Shown here: one piece after another, positions 1-6,901 of the stretch | How positions within the stretch are numbered: position 1 is the stretch's first letter | How the letters are laid out: each line of letters begins with the position of its first letter | NCBI RefSeq assembly: GCF_026625725.1 | Contig: NZ_CP113060.1 | Location: forward strand, 1,866,001-1,930,000 | Reading direction: 5' to 3' | DNA from: Pseudomonas sp. SL4(2022) | GTDB taxonomy: Bacteria; Pseudomonadota; Gammaproteobacteria; Pseudomonadales; Pseudomonadaceae | Length of the DNA stretch: 64,000 nt | Made by a program: the position numbers and the translations under genes | Notes under the pieces: model-generated | Database searches by the model: none | Seen by the model: the letters and a program-made list of their open reading frames with translations, nothing else | Told to the model about the DNA's origin: nothing

Positions 1-35
1 CGGGGTTGTCGCGGCTGAAGCCCCTCCCACAAATG
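1..35. repeat. REP-like extragenic fragment
   Basis: The first bases carry a GTCGCGGCTGAAGCCCC motif. Motifs of this type are scattered between genes in many Pseudomonas genomes. It is cut by the window edge, so the second arm cannot be judged. Identification rests on remembered similarity only. Confidence 0.35.
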
Positions 36-67
36 CCTGTAATCACGCCACGCAGGTTCAGCCTGCA

Positions 68-139
68 GGGTGGATGGCGTTCTTTTTATCCGCCAGTGTT
101 GGTCATGGCTTGGTGGATGGAGAAAGCGTCATCCACCCT
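68..139. repeat. Two adjacent palindromic GGTGGAT repeats
   Basis: Two short inverted repeats lie side by side. The first pairs GGTGGAT (69-75) with ATCCGCC (88-94). The second pairs GGTGGATG (112-119) with CATCCACC (130-137). The same type recurs at 59121-59154 behind ubiC, so this is an interspersed, REP-like family rather than a gene-specific hairpin. It may also help to end transcription of the AraC-type gene. Confidence 0.65.
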
Positions 140-157
140 GGGTAACTGCCATTGCCC

Positions 158-193
158 GTTGGGCGTTGTCGCTTCGCTCTTCAGCCCAACCTA
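158..193. repeat. Palindromic repeat overlapping a stop codon
   Basis: GTTGGGC (158-164) and GCCCAAC (184-190) form an inverted repeat, followed by CTACG. Read on the minus strand it is CGTAGGTTGGGCTGAAG and so on. Its TAG is the stop codon of the AraC-type gene. A related copy sits at 12981-13010 with the same relation to the kinase gene. Confidence 0.65.
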
Positions 194-1183
194 CGCGCGG
201 AAACGGCTCGGTGCCACACCGCTCCAGCGCTGAAAGGCGTGACGAAAGCTGGCGGTTTCACTGAAGCCCAGGTGCTCGGCAATCCGGCAGATTGGCCAGT
301 CTTCCTGGCCGAGCAGGGTTTTCGCTTGCTCGAAGCGCAGTTCGTCGAGCAGTTCCTGATAGTGCGTGCCGAGTTCCTGCAGATGGCGCCGCAGGGTGCG
401 CGGTGAGCAGTGCATCTGTTGCGCCAGTTGTTCCAGCCCGGGTGGTGTGGGCAGCTGACTGGCGAGCAGTTGGCGTACCCGTTCGAGCCAGGCCTGGCGG
501 GTGTAAAACTCGCTGTTCTGTTTGCGGCAGCGCGCCAGCATTTCCCGGTGCGTCACTGCATCGGCCAGTGGTAATGGCTCTTGCAGCCAGCGGGCCGGGA
601 AGGCGAAGGCGTTGCGCGGTGCATTGAATTGCAGAGGGCAGGCGAAGCTGCGGGTGTAACGAGCGCTGTAGTCCGGTTCCGCGAAACTGAACTGTGCGGC
701 GCTGAGTGGCAGGTTCTGGCCAAGCAGGTCGTCACTGGTGAGCTTGAGTGAGGCCAGGCACATTTCCAGGTTGAACACTTCCAGTTCAGTGCTGTGCTGG
801 TATTCGCTGGCACTGACCCAGGCCAGCTGTCCTTCAATCTGCAAATCCAGTTTGAAGTAGGTACCAAGCAGTGCCGGATACTGCAGCAGCAGCCGCCAGG
901 CGTCACCAAAGGTTGCACTCGACAGGGCTGCGTAACCGACCATGCCATAGGCTGATACATGCATGCGCCGACCCAGTTCCAGACCCAGGTCACGGCGTAG
1001 CTGTAATGCATTGGCGCAGACCTTCAACTCCTGGGTGCGGGTAATGCGCGTGTCGGCGCAGGCCAGGTCAGCGCTGGCAATGCCACTGTCGGCGAGCAGC
1101 TGTTGAGTCAGCTCGGGCTGTGTTGAAAACACTTCAAGAATCAGGGAAACCACATGCAAGGTGGTCAGGTGGGCATGCAACAT
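191..1183 (-). CDS. AraC-family transcriptional regulator
   Basis: A 330-residue regulator of the AraC type that carries an N-terminal arabinose-binding-like domain. The C-terminal ~100 residues hold the double helix-turn-helix DNA-binding domain: the segment LAQQMHCSPRTLRRHLQELG is the first helix-turn-helix, and ICRIAEHLGFSETASFRHAF is the second. The N-terminal ~200 residues match the ligand-sensing part of the family in length and spacing. The frame is open upstream to 1330, but that would overlap the neighbouring gene; the ATG at 1183 gives the usual family length and clears the overlap, although no strong ribosome-binding site precedes it. The stop codon lies inside a palindromic repeat. 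Ligand and targets are unknown. Confidence 0.85.
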   Translation of the reverse strand: MLHAHLTTLHVVSLILEVFSTQPELTQQLLADSGIASADLACADTRITRTQELKVCANALQLRRDLGLELGRRMHVSAYGMVGYAALSSATFGDAWRLLLQYPALLGTYFKLDLQIEGQLAWVSASEYQHSTELEVFNLEMCLASLKLTSDDLLGQNLPLSAAQFSFAEPDYSARYTRSFACPLQFNAPRNAFAFPARWLQEPLPLADAVTHREMLARCRKQNSEFYTRQAWLERVRQLLASQLPTPPGLEQLAQQMHCSPRTLRRHLQELGTHYQELLDELRFEQAKTLLGQEDWPICRIAEHLGFSETASFRHAFQRWSGVAPSRFRA

Positions 1184-1274
1184 CGGAGGGACCGCAGCTG
1201 TTCTGAATGCCAGTAATGAGGCAAGAAGTATGCCGCGGTCGGCCAGTGAGCTGGCGCACGGTGGTTCGTGTACG

Positions 1275-2069
1275 TCAGCGATTACGCAGGAATGCGTTGA
1301 TAAAGTCGCCCTGATTGGGTGCTTTTTCATGGGTGGTGAAGGTCAACGTCGCCTCGTTTTCGCGCAGCTTGAGTTTCTGCGCAAAGCTGCACTGCACGGT
1401 TTTCAGGCCGTTGGCGACAGCCTGTTGCTCGTCGCCGTTCTGGCACAGGTTGGCCAGTTGGCTGACCACTTCACCGCAGAAGCTCGGCACGTTCAGGCGT
1501 TTGAGTGTGTCGTCGTCGATGGCGTTCCAGTCAACCTGGGTGTTCAGCGGCGTGTTGCAGGCCTTCGAGGCGTCCTGGTCGATCTGCTGCAGTTGCTGGG
1601 TGAAGTCGGCCACGCGCTTTTCCCGGTCGAAGCGGCTCAGCTTGTCCTGAATGCCTGTTTTCTTCTGCTGCTCGTAGAGTGCCAGCAGGTTGGCCGCTTT
1701 GGTCTCTTTGCTTTTGGTTTCATTGAAGCCCAGCTCGAAGCCGTCGGTGTTTGGCAGGTACAGCTGGTAGTGCTCGCCACCCCAGCCCTGGCGCTTGATC
1801 AGCATGTTGTAGGCGCTGCCGTCGAGGGTGGTGGTGTAATCGCGCTCATCGTTACCGCGCTCGTTGACTGTGCTCAGCAGCACCACTTCATCCAGCGGGT
1901 GGTTGATGCCGCTGACCTGGATCAGCGCCTGCTTGCCGTCGCTGCTGGGCGCGACAGTCACGCTGATGCCTTTGCCGGCATCGAACACTTGCGGGTATTT
2001 GGCCAGTTCGAGGGCGCTGGCGTTGAGGGCGAAGAGCGAAGCGGCAAGTAGCAGTGACAGCCTTGTCAT
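1275..2069 (-). CDS. Conserved secreted protein of unknown function
   Basis: A 264-residue protein with a clear Sec signal peptide (MTRLSLLLAASLFALNASA, cleavage expected after ~19). The mature part is hydrophilic, has no membrane segment and contains few cysteines (one in SKACNTP, one in VPSFCGEV, one in NLCQNG, one in VQCSF). Four cysteines could form two disulfides in the periplasm. It is transcribed away from purE. The protein resembles a conserved hypothetical that sits beside purEK in pseudomonads, but no domain with a known function is recognised. Confidence 0.7.
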   Translation of the reverse strand: MTRLSLLLAASLFALNASALELAKYPQVFDAGKGISVTVAPSSDGKQALIQVSGINHPLDEVVLLSTVNERGNDERDYTTTLDGSAYNMLIKRQGWGGEHYQLYLPNTDGFELGFNETKSKETKAANLLALYEQQKKTGIQDKLSRFDREKRVADFTQQLQQIDQDASKACNTPLNTQVDWNAIDDDTLKRLNVPSFCGEVVSQLANLCQNGDEQQAVANGLKTVQCSFAQKLKLRENEATLTFTTHEKAPNQGDFINAFLRNR

Positions 2070-2267
2070 GGTGGTGTCCTAGGTTGTGATGAGCGGAGAA
2101 TTATAGTGCGCCCGTTGACGCCGATATGTGCGCCAGGTCTGTTCGCGGGGTGTCTGGCAAAGTCTTGCCCGTGGCCTTCGACAAACGGTTGGGTGGGGTG
2201 CTCGCCAAGCCGGGCTTTGCGGTATACTGCGCGGCCTTTGGCGGTCCGCACCGCCATAATTCATTCA

Positions 2268-2305
2268 CTAACAAGCCACGCCTGGTTTCCAGCGTGGCTT
2301 GTTAG
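2268..2305 (+). promoter_or_regulatory. Hairpin in the purE leader (candidate attenuator)
   Basis: Two perfect 14-base arms, CTAACAAGCCACGC (2268-2281) and GCGTGGCTTGTTAG (2292-2305), enclose a 10-base loop and are followed by TTTCT. The hairpin lies between a -10-like TATACT (2223-2228) and the purE start at 2350, so it is probably within the purE mRNA leader. The T tract is short. It might be an attenuator, a protein-binding site or a terminator of upstream transcription. Confidence 0.5.
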
Positions 2306-2349
2306 TTTCTGCAGCGCCTACGGGCACTTGATGAAGAAGAGGCACGACG

Positions 2350-2841
2350 ATGAGCGCACTGGTTGGCGTGATCATGGGCTCCAAGTCCGATTGGTCCACC
2401 CTTAGCCACACCGCCGAGATGCTGGACAAGCTGGGCATTGCGTACGAAGTGAAGGTGGTTTCTGCCCACCGCACCCCGGACCTGCTGTTCCAGTACGCCG
2501 AAGAAGCGGAAGGCCGTGGCATTCAGGTGATTATCGCCGGTGCTGGTGGCGCGGCCCATCTGCCAGGCATGTGTGCGGCCAAGACCCACCTGCCGGTCCT
2601 CGGCGTGCCAGTGCAATCGGCGGTGCTGTCGGGCGTTGATTCGCTGCTGTCGATCGTGCAGATGCCGGCCGGTATTCCGGTTGCCACCCTGGCCATCGGC
2701 AAAGCGGGTGCCGTCAACGCCGCGTTGCTTGCCGCGAGCATCCTCGGTCACCAGCATCCGCAGTTCCATGCTGCGCTCAAGCAGTTCCGCCAGGAACAGA
2801 CTGAAACCGTGCTGGACAATCCGGACCCGCGTGAGGCCTAA
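2350..2841 (+). CDS. purE: N5-carboxyaminoimidazole ribonucleotide mutase PurE
   Basis: PurE (163 residues, normal class I length) converts N5-CAIR to CAIR in cytoplasmic de novo purine synthesis, together with PurK. Visible family motifs are GSKSDW near residue 10, SAHRTPD near residue 40 (with the catalytic histidine) and the glycine-rich [11 protein letters not shown] near residues 66-76. The ATG at 2350 is preceded by GAGGCACGACG. The purK start codon follows 3 bases after the stop codon, so the two are co-transcribed. A leader hairpin upstream suggests control of the pair. Confidence 0.97.
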   Translation: MSALVGVIMGSKSDWSTLSHTAEMLDKLGIAYEVKVVSAHRTPDLLFQYAEEAEGRGIQVIIAGAGGAAHLPGMCAAKTHLPVLGVPVQSAVLSGVDSLLSIVQMPAGIPVATLAIGKAGAVNAALLAASILGHQHPQFHAALKQFRQEQTETVLDNPDPREA

Positions 2842-2844
2842 CCC

Positions 2845-3930
2845 ATGAAGATCGGCGTAATCGGTGGCGGCCAACTGGGCCGCATGTTGGCCCTGGCAGG
2901 TACGCCGCTGGGGATGAACTTCGCTTTTCTCGACCCCGCGCCGGATGCCTGCGCGCAAGCGCTGGGCGAGCATATCCGCGCCGATTACGGCGATCAGGAT
3001 CATCTGCGCCAACTGGCCGATGAAGTCGATCTGGTGACCTTCGAGTTTGAAAGCGTGCCGGCCGAGACCGTGGCCTTCCTCTCGCAGTTCGTCCCGGTGT
3101 ACCCGTCTGCCTCCGCCCTGCGCATCGCCCGTGATCGCTGGTTCGAGAAATCCATGTTCAAGGACCTCGGCATTCCGACCCCGGATTTCGCCGATATCCA
3201 GTCGCAAGCCGACCTCGACGCTGCTGTGGCCAGTATCGGCCTGCCCGCCGTGATGAAGACCCGCACCCTGGGCTACGACGGCAAGGGCCAGAAGGTCCTG
3301 CGCAAACCCGAAGATGTGATCGGTGCCTTTGCCGAACTGGGCAGCGTACCGTGCATCCTCGAAGGCTTCGTGCCCTTCACTGGCGAAGTGTCGCTGGTGG
3401 CGGTGCGCGCCCGTGATGGTGAAACGCGCTTCTACCCGCTGGTGCACAACCGCCATGACAGTGGCGTGTTGGCGTTGTCTATCGCCAGCAGCGATCACCC
3501 GCTGCAAGTGCTGGCCGAAGATTACGTCAGCCGCGTGCTGACCAAGCTCGACTATGTCGGCGTGCTGGCTTTCGAGTTCTTCGAAGTCGATGGCGGCCTG
3601 AAAGCCAACGAAATCGCCCCGCGCGTCCACAACTCCGGGCACTGGACCATCGAAGGTGCCGAGTGCAGCCAGTTCGAGAACCACCTGCGCGCTGTTGCCG
3701 GCCTGCCACTGGGTTCCACCGCCAAGGTCGGCGAGAGCGCGATGCTCAACTTTATCGGTGTGGTGCCGCCGGTGGAGCAGGTTATCGCCATCGACGACTG
3801 CCGCTTGCACCACTACGGCAAGGCTTTCAAGGCTGGGCGCAAGGTCGGCCACGCCACCCTGCGCTGTGCGGACCGTGCCACTCTGGATCTGCGGATCGCG
3901 GCTGTCGAAGCGCTGATCGCCAAGGCCTGA
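2845..3930 (+). CDS. purK: N5-carboxyaminoimidazole ribonucleotide synthase PurK
   Basis: PurK (361 residues) uses ATP and bicarbonate to carboxylate AIR to N5-CAIR, the substrate of PurE. It begins with the N-terminal preATP-grasp motif IGVIGGGQLGRMLALAG, followed by the ATP-grasp fold: MKTRTLGYDGKGQ near residue 140 is the glycine-rich nucleotide loop, and KANEIAPRVHNSGHWT near residue 255 carries the metal- and ATP-binding Glu and Asn. Length and motifs are normal. It is the second gene of the purEK operon, and a strong GC-rich hairpin follows it. Confidence 0.97.
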   Translation: MKIGVIGGGQLGRMLALAGTPLGMNFAFLDPAPDACAQALGEHIRADYGDQDHLRQLADEVDLVTFEFESVPAETVAFLSQFVPVYPSASALRIARDRWFEKSMFKDLGIPTPDFADIQSQADLDAAVASIGLPAVMKTRTLGYDGKGQKVLRKPEDVIGAFAELGSVPCILEGFVPFTGEVSLVAVRARDGETRFYPLVHNRHDSGVLALSIASSDHPLQVLAEDYVSRVLTKLDYVGVLAFEFFEVDGGLKANEIAPRVHNSGHWTIEGAECSQFENHLRAVAGLPLGSTAKVGESAMLNFIGVVPPVEQVIAIDDCRLHHYGKAFKAGRKVGHATLRCADRATLDLRIAAVEALIAKA

Positions 3931-3934
3931 AAAA

Positions 3935-3967
3935 CCGCTGCGGCCGCTTCACCGGCGGCCGCAGCGG
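3935..3967. terminator. GC-rich hairpin after purK
   Basis: Perfect 13-base arms CCGCTGCGGCCGC (3935-3947) and GCGGCCGCAGCGG (3955-3967) with a 7-base loop, starting 5 bases behind the purK stop codon. There is no T tract on the plus strand, so it may act as a 3' end stabiliser or weak terminator. Confidence 0.55.
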
Positions 3968-4043
3968 GAACCTCGGCGGCAGATATCCGTCTGATTGCGT
4001 AACGCCAGTATTGGCCCCAGCAATACACACGGAGTGACGCACC

Positions 4044-4289
4044 ATGAGCATTATCGGCATCATCTTTGTCGGTCTGATCGTCGGTCTGATCGCGCGCTTT
4101 ATCAAACCCGGCAACGACAGCATGGGCTGGATCATGACCATCCTGCTGGGCGTCGGCGGCTCGATTGCCGCCACCTACGGCGGCCAGGCGCTGGGCATCT
4201 ACAAGGTGGGGGAGTCCGCTGGTTTTATCGGTGCAGTAATCGGCGCGGTGGTGCTGCTGGTAATCTACGGCGCTGTTAAAAAGGGCTAA
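4044..4289 (+). CDS. GlsB/YeaQ/YmgE-family small membrane protein
   Basis: An 81-residue, glycine-rich protein with three hydrophobic segments (about residues 3-18, 28-46 and 57-76). The pattern IIFVGLIVGLIARFIKPGND followed by GWIMTILLGVGGSIAATYGG is typical of the transglycosylase-associated/GlsB stress-protein family, which has no established biochemical activity despite the old name. The ATG follows the Shine-Dalgarno-like GGAGTGACGCACC. It stands alone between purK and an envelope-protein pair. Confidence 0.88.
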   Translation: MSIIGIIFVGLIVGLIARFIKPGNDSMGWIMTILLGVGGSIAATYGGQALGIYKVGESAGFIGAVIGAVVLLVIYGAVKKG

Positions 4290-4323
4290 GGCCCTGTCAC
4301 TTCGCTGCCCTGTGAGCCTACCG

Positions 4324-4857
4324 ATGCGCTATCTGTTGTTACCTCTGCTGCTGCTCAGCACCCTGGCTTGCGCCGAACTGCCGGAAACCGATTGGCTGGA
4401 GCTGATGCCGCCGGAAGACCGCCAGGCCCTGGAAGACATGCCCGAGATCAGCCACCAAGGCCTTGAGCAGGACAGCGGCTTCTATAACCCCGGCGGCCTC
4501 AAGCAGCAGGATCAAAACTTGCCGGCGGTGATGTACTCGACGAAAACCGTCGCCGCCTTCGATGGTCAAGCGGTGCGCCTGGGCGGCTATCCGGTGCCAC
4601 TGGAAACCGACAGCAAGGGCCACAGCACGCTGTTCTTCCTGGTTCCTTACCCCGGCGCCTGCATCCACGTCCCGCCGCCACCACCCAATCAACTGGTGCT
4701 GGTGCGCTACCCCAAAGGTATTGAGCTGGAAGACATCTACGCGCCGCTCTGGGTCAGCGGCACGCTGCAGATCGAGCAGGTCAACAACGAGTTGGCGGAT
4801 GCCGCATATGCCATGCAGGCGGATCTGGTTAGAGTGGTGACCGATGATGACCTATAA
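4324..4857 (+). CDS. DUF3299-type exported protein
   Basis: A 177-residue protein that starts with a signal peptide (MRYLLLPLLLLSTLACAELP; alternative GTG start at 4312). The mature part contains GFYNPGGLKQ, VRLGGYPVPLE and FFLVPYPGACIHVPPPPPNQ, a signature I associate with DUF3299 proteins, which are found near ABC-type export genes in many Gram-negatives. The single Cys in the GACIH motif is conserved in that family. The 3' end overlaps the upstream extension of the next ORF and the two are probably co-transcribed. Molecular function is unknown. Confidence 0.75.
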   Translation: MRYLLLPLLLLSTLACAELPETDWLELMPPEDRQALEDMPEISHQGLEQDSGFYNPGGLKQQDQNLPAVMYSTKTVAAFDGQAVRLGGYPVPLETDSKGHSTLFFLVPYPGACIHVPPPPPNQLVLVRYPKGIELEDIYAPLWVSGTLQIEQVNNELADAAYAMQADLVRVVTDDDL

Positions 4858-4873
4858 GACCGGAGTGCCCACC

Positions 4874-5341
4874 ATGAAAGCCGCTCTTGCTCTGCTGTTG
4901 TGCCTGTTCTCCGCCACCAGCATGGCCCTGGAAACCGGTGAGCGTTTGGCGCCCTGGACCCTGCTCGATCAGCATGACCAGGCCTACACCTTGGACGATC
5001 AGCTGCAAGTATTGCTGGTAGCCCGCAGCATGGACGCCGCCAAACTCGTTGACGCCGCCCTGCAGGGCAAGCCCAACGGCTATCTGGAGCAGCGCCGCAC
5101 GGTGTTTCTCGCCGATATCAGCCGCATGCCGAGCATCATCGGCAAACTCTTCGCCATCCCCAAAATGCGCGAATACAACTACCGCGTCCTCCTAGACCGC
5201 GACGCCCGCATTGCACCCCGATACCCGGCGGACAATGCCAGCGTACTTTGGCTCGACCTGCGCCAGGGCCAGCTACAGGGGCAGCGCAGTTTTACTGATG
5301 CTACCGAGTTGGCGCAGGCGTTGAAGGCGGTGGGGCGCTAG
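4874..5341 (+). CDS. Periplasmic thioredoxin-fold-like protein of unknown function
   Basis: A 155-residue protein with a signal peptide (MKAALALLLCLFSATSMA). The opening of the mature part, GERLAPWTLLDQHDQAYTLD, resembles the start of AhpC/redoxin-type domains, but no CXXC or other cysteine follows, so a redox role is unlikely if the fold call is right. The ATG at 4874, preceded by GGAGTGCCCACC, is chosen over 4844 because it opens a clean signal peptide. It lies 16 bases behind the DUF3299-type gene, suggesting a two-gene envelope operon. Confidence 0.6.
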   Translation: MKAALALLLCLFSATSMALETGERLAPWTLLDQHDQAYTLDDQLQVLLVARSMDAAKLVDAALQGKPNGYLEQRRTVFLADISRMPSIIGKLFAIPKMREYNYRVLLDRDARIAPRYPADNASVLWLDLRQGQLQGQRSFTDATELAQALKAVGR

Positions 5342-5385
5342 TTAACCTTTCGCTCAGCGCGTTGGCGTAATCAGCTTGGAGCCAC

Positions 5386-6198
5386 TCAGTTGGCTTCGAT
5401 GCTGCGCAGCAGCTCTGCTGCTGTCAGGCGTTTGAGCGTGTGTGTGGCCGGGTCAGTCTCCACGTCCAGCGCCAGCGGCGTGATGCCATCAGCCTCATAA
5501 ACGAAGTACGCATTGCCGTTGCTCACCTCATGGGTTTTCTTTCCCACCGTCGCGATGGTTTTCGGTGCCGCCGACATCAGCTCATCGACCGAGCTGTAGC
5601 GCAATGCCACATCGACCTCGCCGAGGCGGCCAAGGGGCGCATCGGCTGGCTGCGAGGGCTCCGCCATAACGGATTGCAGGGACACCACATTGGAGGCTTC
5701 GATCCACTTGTCCGAGTAGGCGAAAATCAGGTCCTGGTATCCGCTCGACAGCGGCTTATCCAGATTGCACACAGCCTTGCGGATAGAGACACCGTTTTGC
5801 CCATTGCGGATATTGCCGTACACACAATCGATGACCGGAACTTTGTCTTTTAGCGCGAGGGTGTAGAAAACTTCGAAAGAAGTAATTGATCCGGCGTTTT
5901 CATAAACCAGTGCAGGAGCACCGTTGAACGAGACCAGGGCTCTGGACGCCTGGCCGGCGTAGCCAACGAGATCTGCGAATACCTTGGTTTCCGTTCCCCG
6001 ACTGATCGTCAACTCGCCGGTGTCCATGTCCGCACGATAGGTTTCAGTGCTGCCGCCTCTATCGAATGTGAGGGTTGTCGCCTGTGCTTGTGCGGGGGTG
6101 GCCATCACAAGCATTAGCAGTAAGGTCATTGGAATGACGTAAGGCAAAGCGACGGCTCCATCAATAAAAACGAGATCGTATTTCAGCGGTTTATGCAC
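5386..6198 (-). CDS. Secreted protein of unknown function
   Basis: Up to 270 residues. The N-terminus contains a hydrophobic stretch, PMTLLLMLVMATPAQAQA, that is a good signal peptide if translation starts at the ATG near 6129 (247 residues). With the ATG at 6198 the signal would be preceded by an unusually long segment. The mature part is mixed alpha/beta in character, with two cysteines (VIDCVYGN and KAVCNLD) that may pair. It follows the T6SS cargo module on the same strand but is separated from it by about 200 AT-rich bases with a hairpin, so a link to secretion is not shown. No family is recognised. Confidence 0.55.
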   Translation of the reverse strand: MHKPLKYDLVFIDGAVALPYVIPMTLLLMLVMATPAQAQATTLTFDRGGSTETYRADMDTGELTISRGTETKVFADLVGYAGQASRALVSFNGAPALVYENAGSITSFEVFYTLALKDKVPVIDCVYGNIRNGQNGVSIRKAVCNLDKPLSSGYQDLIFAYSDKWIEASNVVSLQSVMAEPSQPADAPLGRLGEVDVALRYSSVDELMSAAPKTIATVGKKTHEVSNGNAYFVYEADGITPLALDVETDPATHTLKRLTAAELLRSIEAN

Positions 6199-6341
6199 GT
6201 TTCATATTCTGTAGCGAACGATGTACCGAAGTCAGTTCTTCAGGCTCATCTACATCGCCTGAAATATTTAATAGTTGGCGTTGGGGCAAGTCGTACGGCA
6301 CCTAACCGATATTTTCGGTTCCATTTGAAGGGCAAAATGGG

Positions 6342-6372
6342 ACAAATTTATTTTGGCAATAAATAAATTTGT
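6342..6372 (-). terminator. AT-rich hairpin ending the effector/immunity operon
   Basis: Perfect 12-base arms ACAAATTTATTT (6342-6353) and AAATAAATTTGT (6361-6372) with a 7-base loop, 23 bases beyond the stop codon of the immunity candidate. The downstream minus-strand sequence includes ATTTTG. It is a plausible terminator for the vgrG-effector-immunity operon. Confidence 0.5.
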
Positions 6373-6394
6373 TCTTTCCATAAATACTGAAATT

Positions 6395-6901
6395 TTATTC
6401 TTCAGTGATCTTTAGAAGTTGTAACTGATTATTTTTAAGCTCAAAGTAACGTGTCCTGTTAGCGCTAGCTAAAAACTCACCATTCATTCCTCGCTCTGGA
6501 TCAGCGGCTATGCCGCTAATCACGATAAGGCGGCTATCCAGCCTGAAACTGGCATCGTAATAGCTGCCATCGGCGCTATCAATTTCATAAGCATTAGGGA
6601 AAGATGCTGCGATTTTTCCGGTCTGTGCATCAAGTATTTCGCCGCATATGGCACCGCCTCCGCAGCCAGTGGCAAAAACAATGTAATGGCCGGCGAAATT
6701 TATCGGTTTCTTAATGGCTTGTTTGCGGTAGAGCGACCAGTTATCGTCGTTATTGTCTTCAATTACGAGCTTGTGATTATCGCCCTGAAAAATCTGCTCG
6801 ACCTTATATTCCTCGAACTGCGGATCGGCCGCGAAACTGCTGAGTGAAATTAATAGGCTGCCGAGCAGCGATATAAATCCGAGGGCCGCATTATTTGCCA
6901 T
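6395..6901 (-). CDS. Candidate periplasmic T6SS immunity protein
   Basis: A 168-residue exported protein: residues 1-24 form a signal peptide ending in SLSSFA. The central motif INFAGHYIVFATGCGGGAIC and the following ILDAQTGKI are shared with a family of small secreted proteins that I know only as conserved hypotheticals. Its start codon lies inside the last codons of the large effector gene (11-base overlap), so the two are translationally coupled. A signal peptide plus overlap with a predicted peptidoglycan-cutting toxin is the usual arrangement of an immunity protein that protects the cell wall from self-intoxication. This role is inferred; binding to the effector has not been shown. Confidence 0.65.
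   Translation of the reverse strand: MANNAALGFISLLGSLLISLSSFAADPQFEEYKVEQIFQGDNHKLVIEDNNDDNWSLYRKQAIKKPINFAGHYIVFATGCGGGAICGEILDAQTGKIAASFPNAYEIDSADGSYYDASFRLDSRLIVISGIAADPERGMNGEFLASANRTRYFELKNNQLQLLKITEE

Noticed and set aside
191..1330. Long form of the AraC-type regulator that starts at 1330
   Set aside because: It would overlap the neighbouring coding region by 56 bases and add ~49 residues without similarity to the family; the start at 1183 fits better.
2302..3852. 516-codon minus-strand ORF opposite purE and purK
   Set aside because: It lies opposite two conserved genes and its sequence is rich in His, Gln and Arg, typical of a shadow frame.
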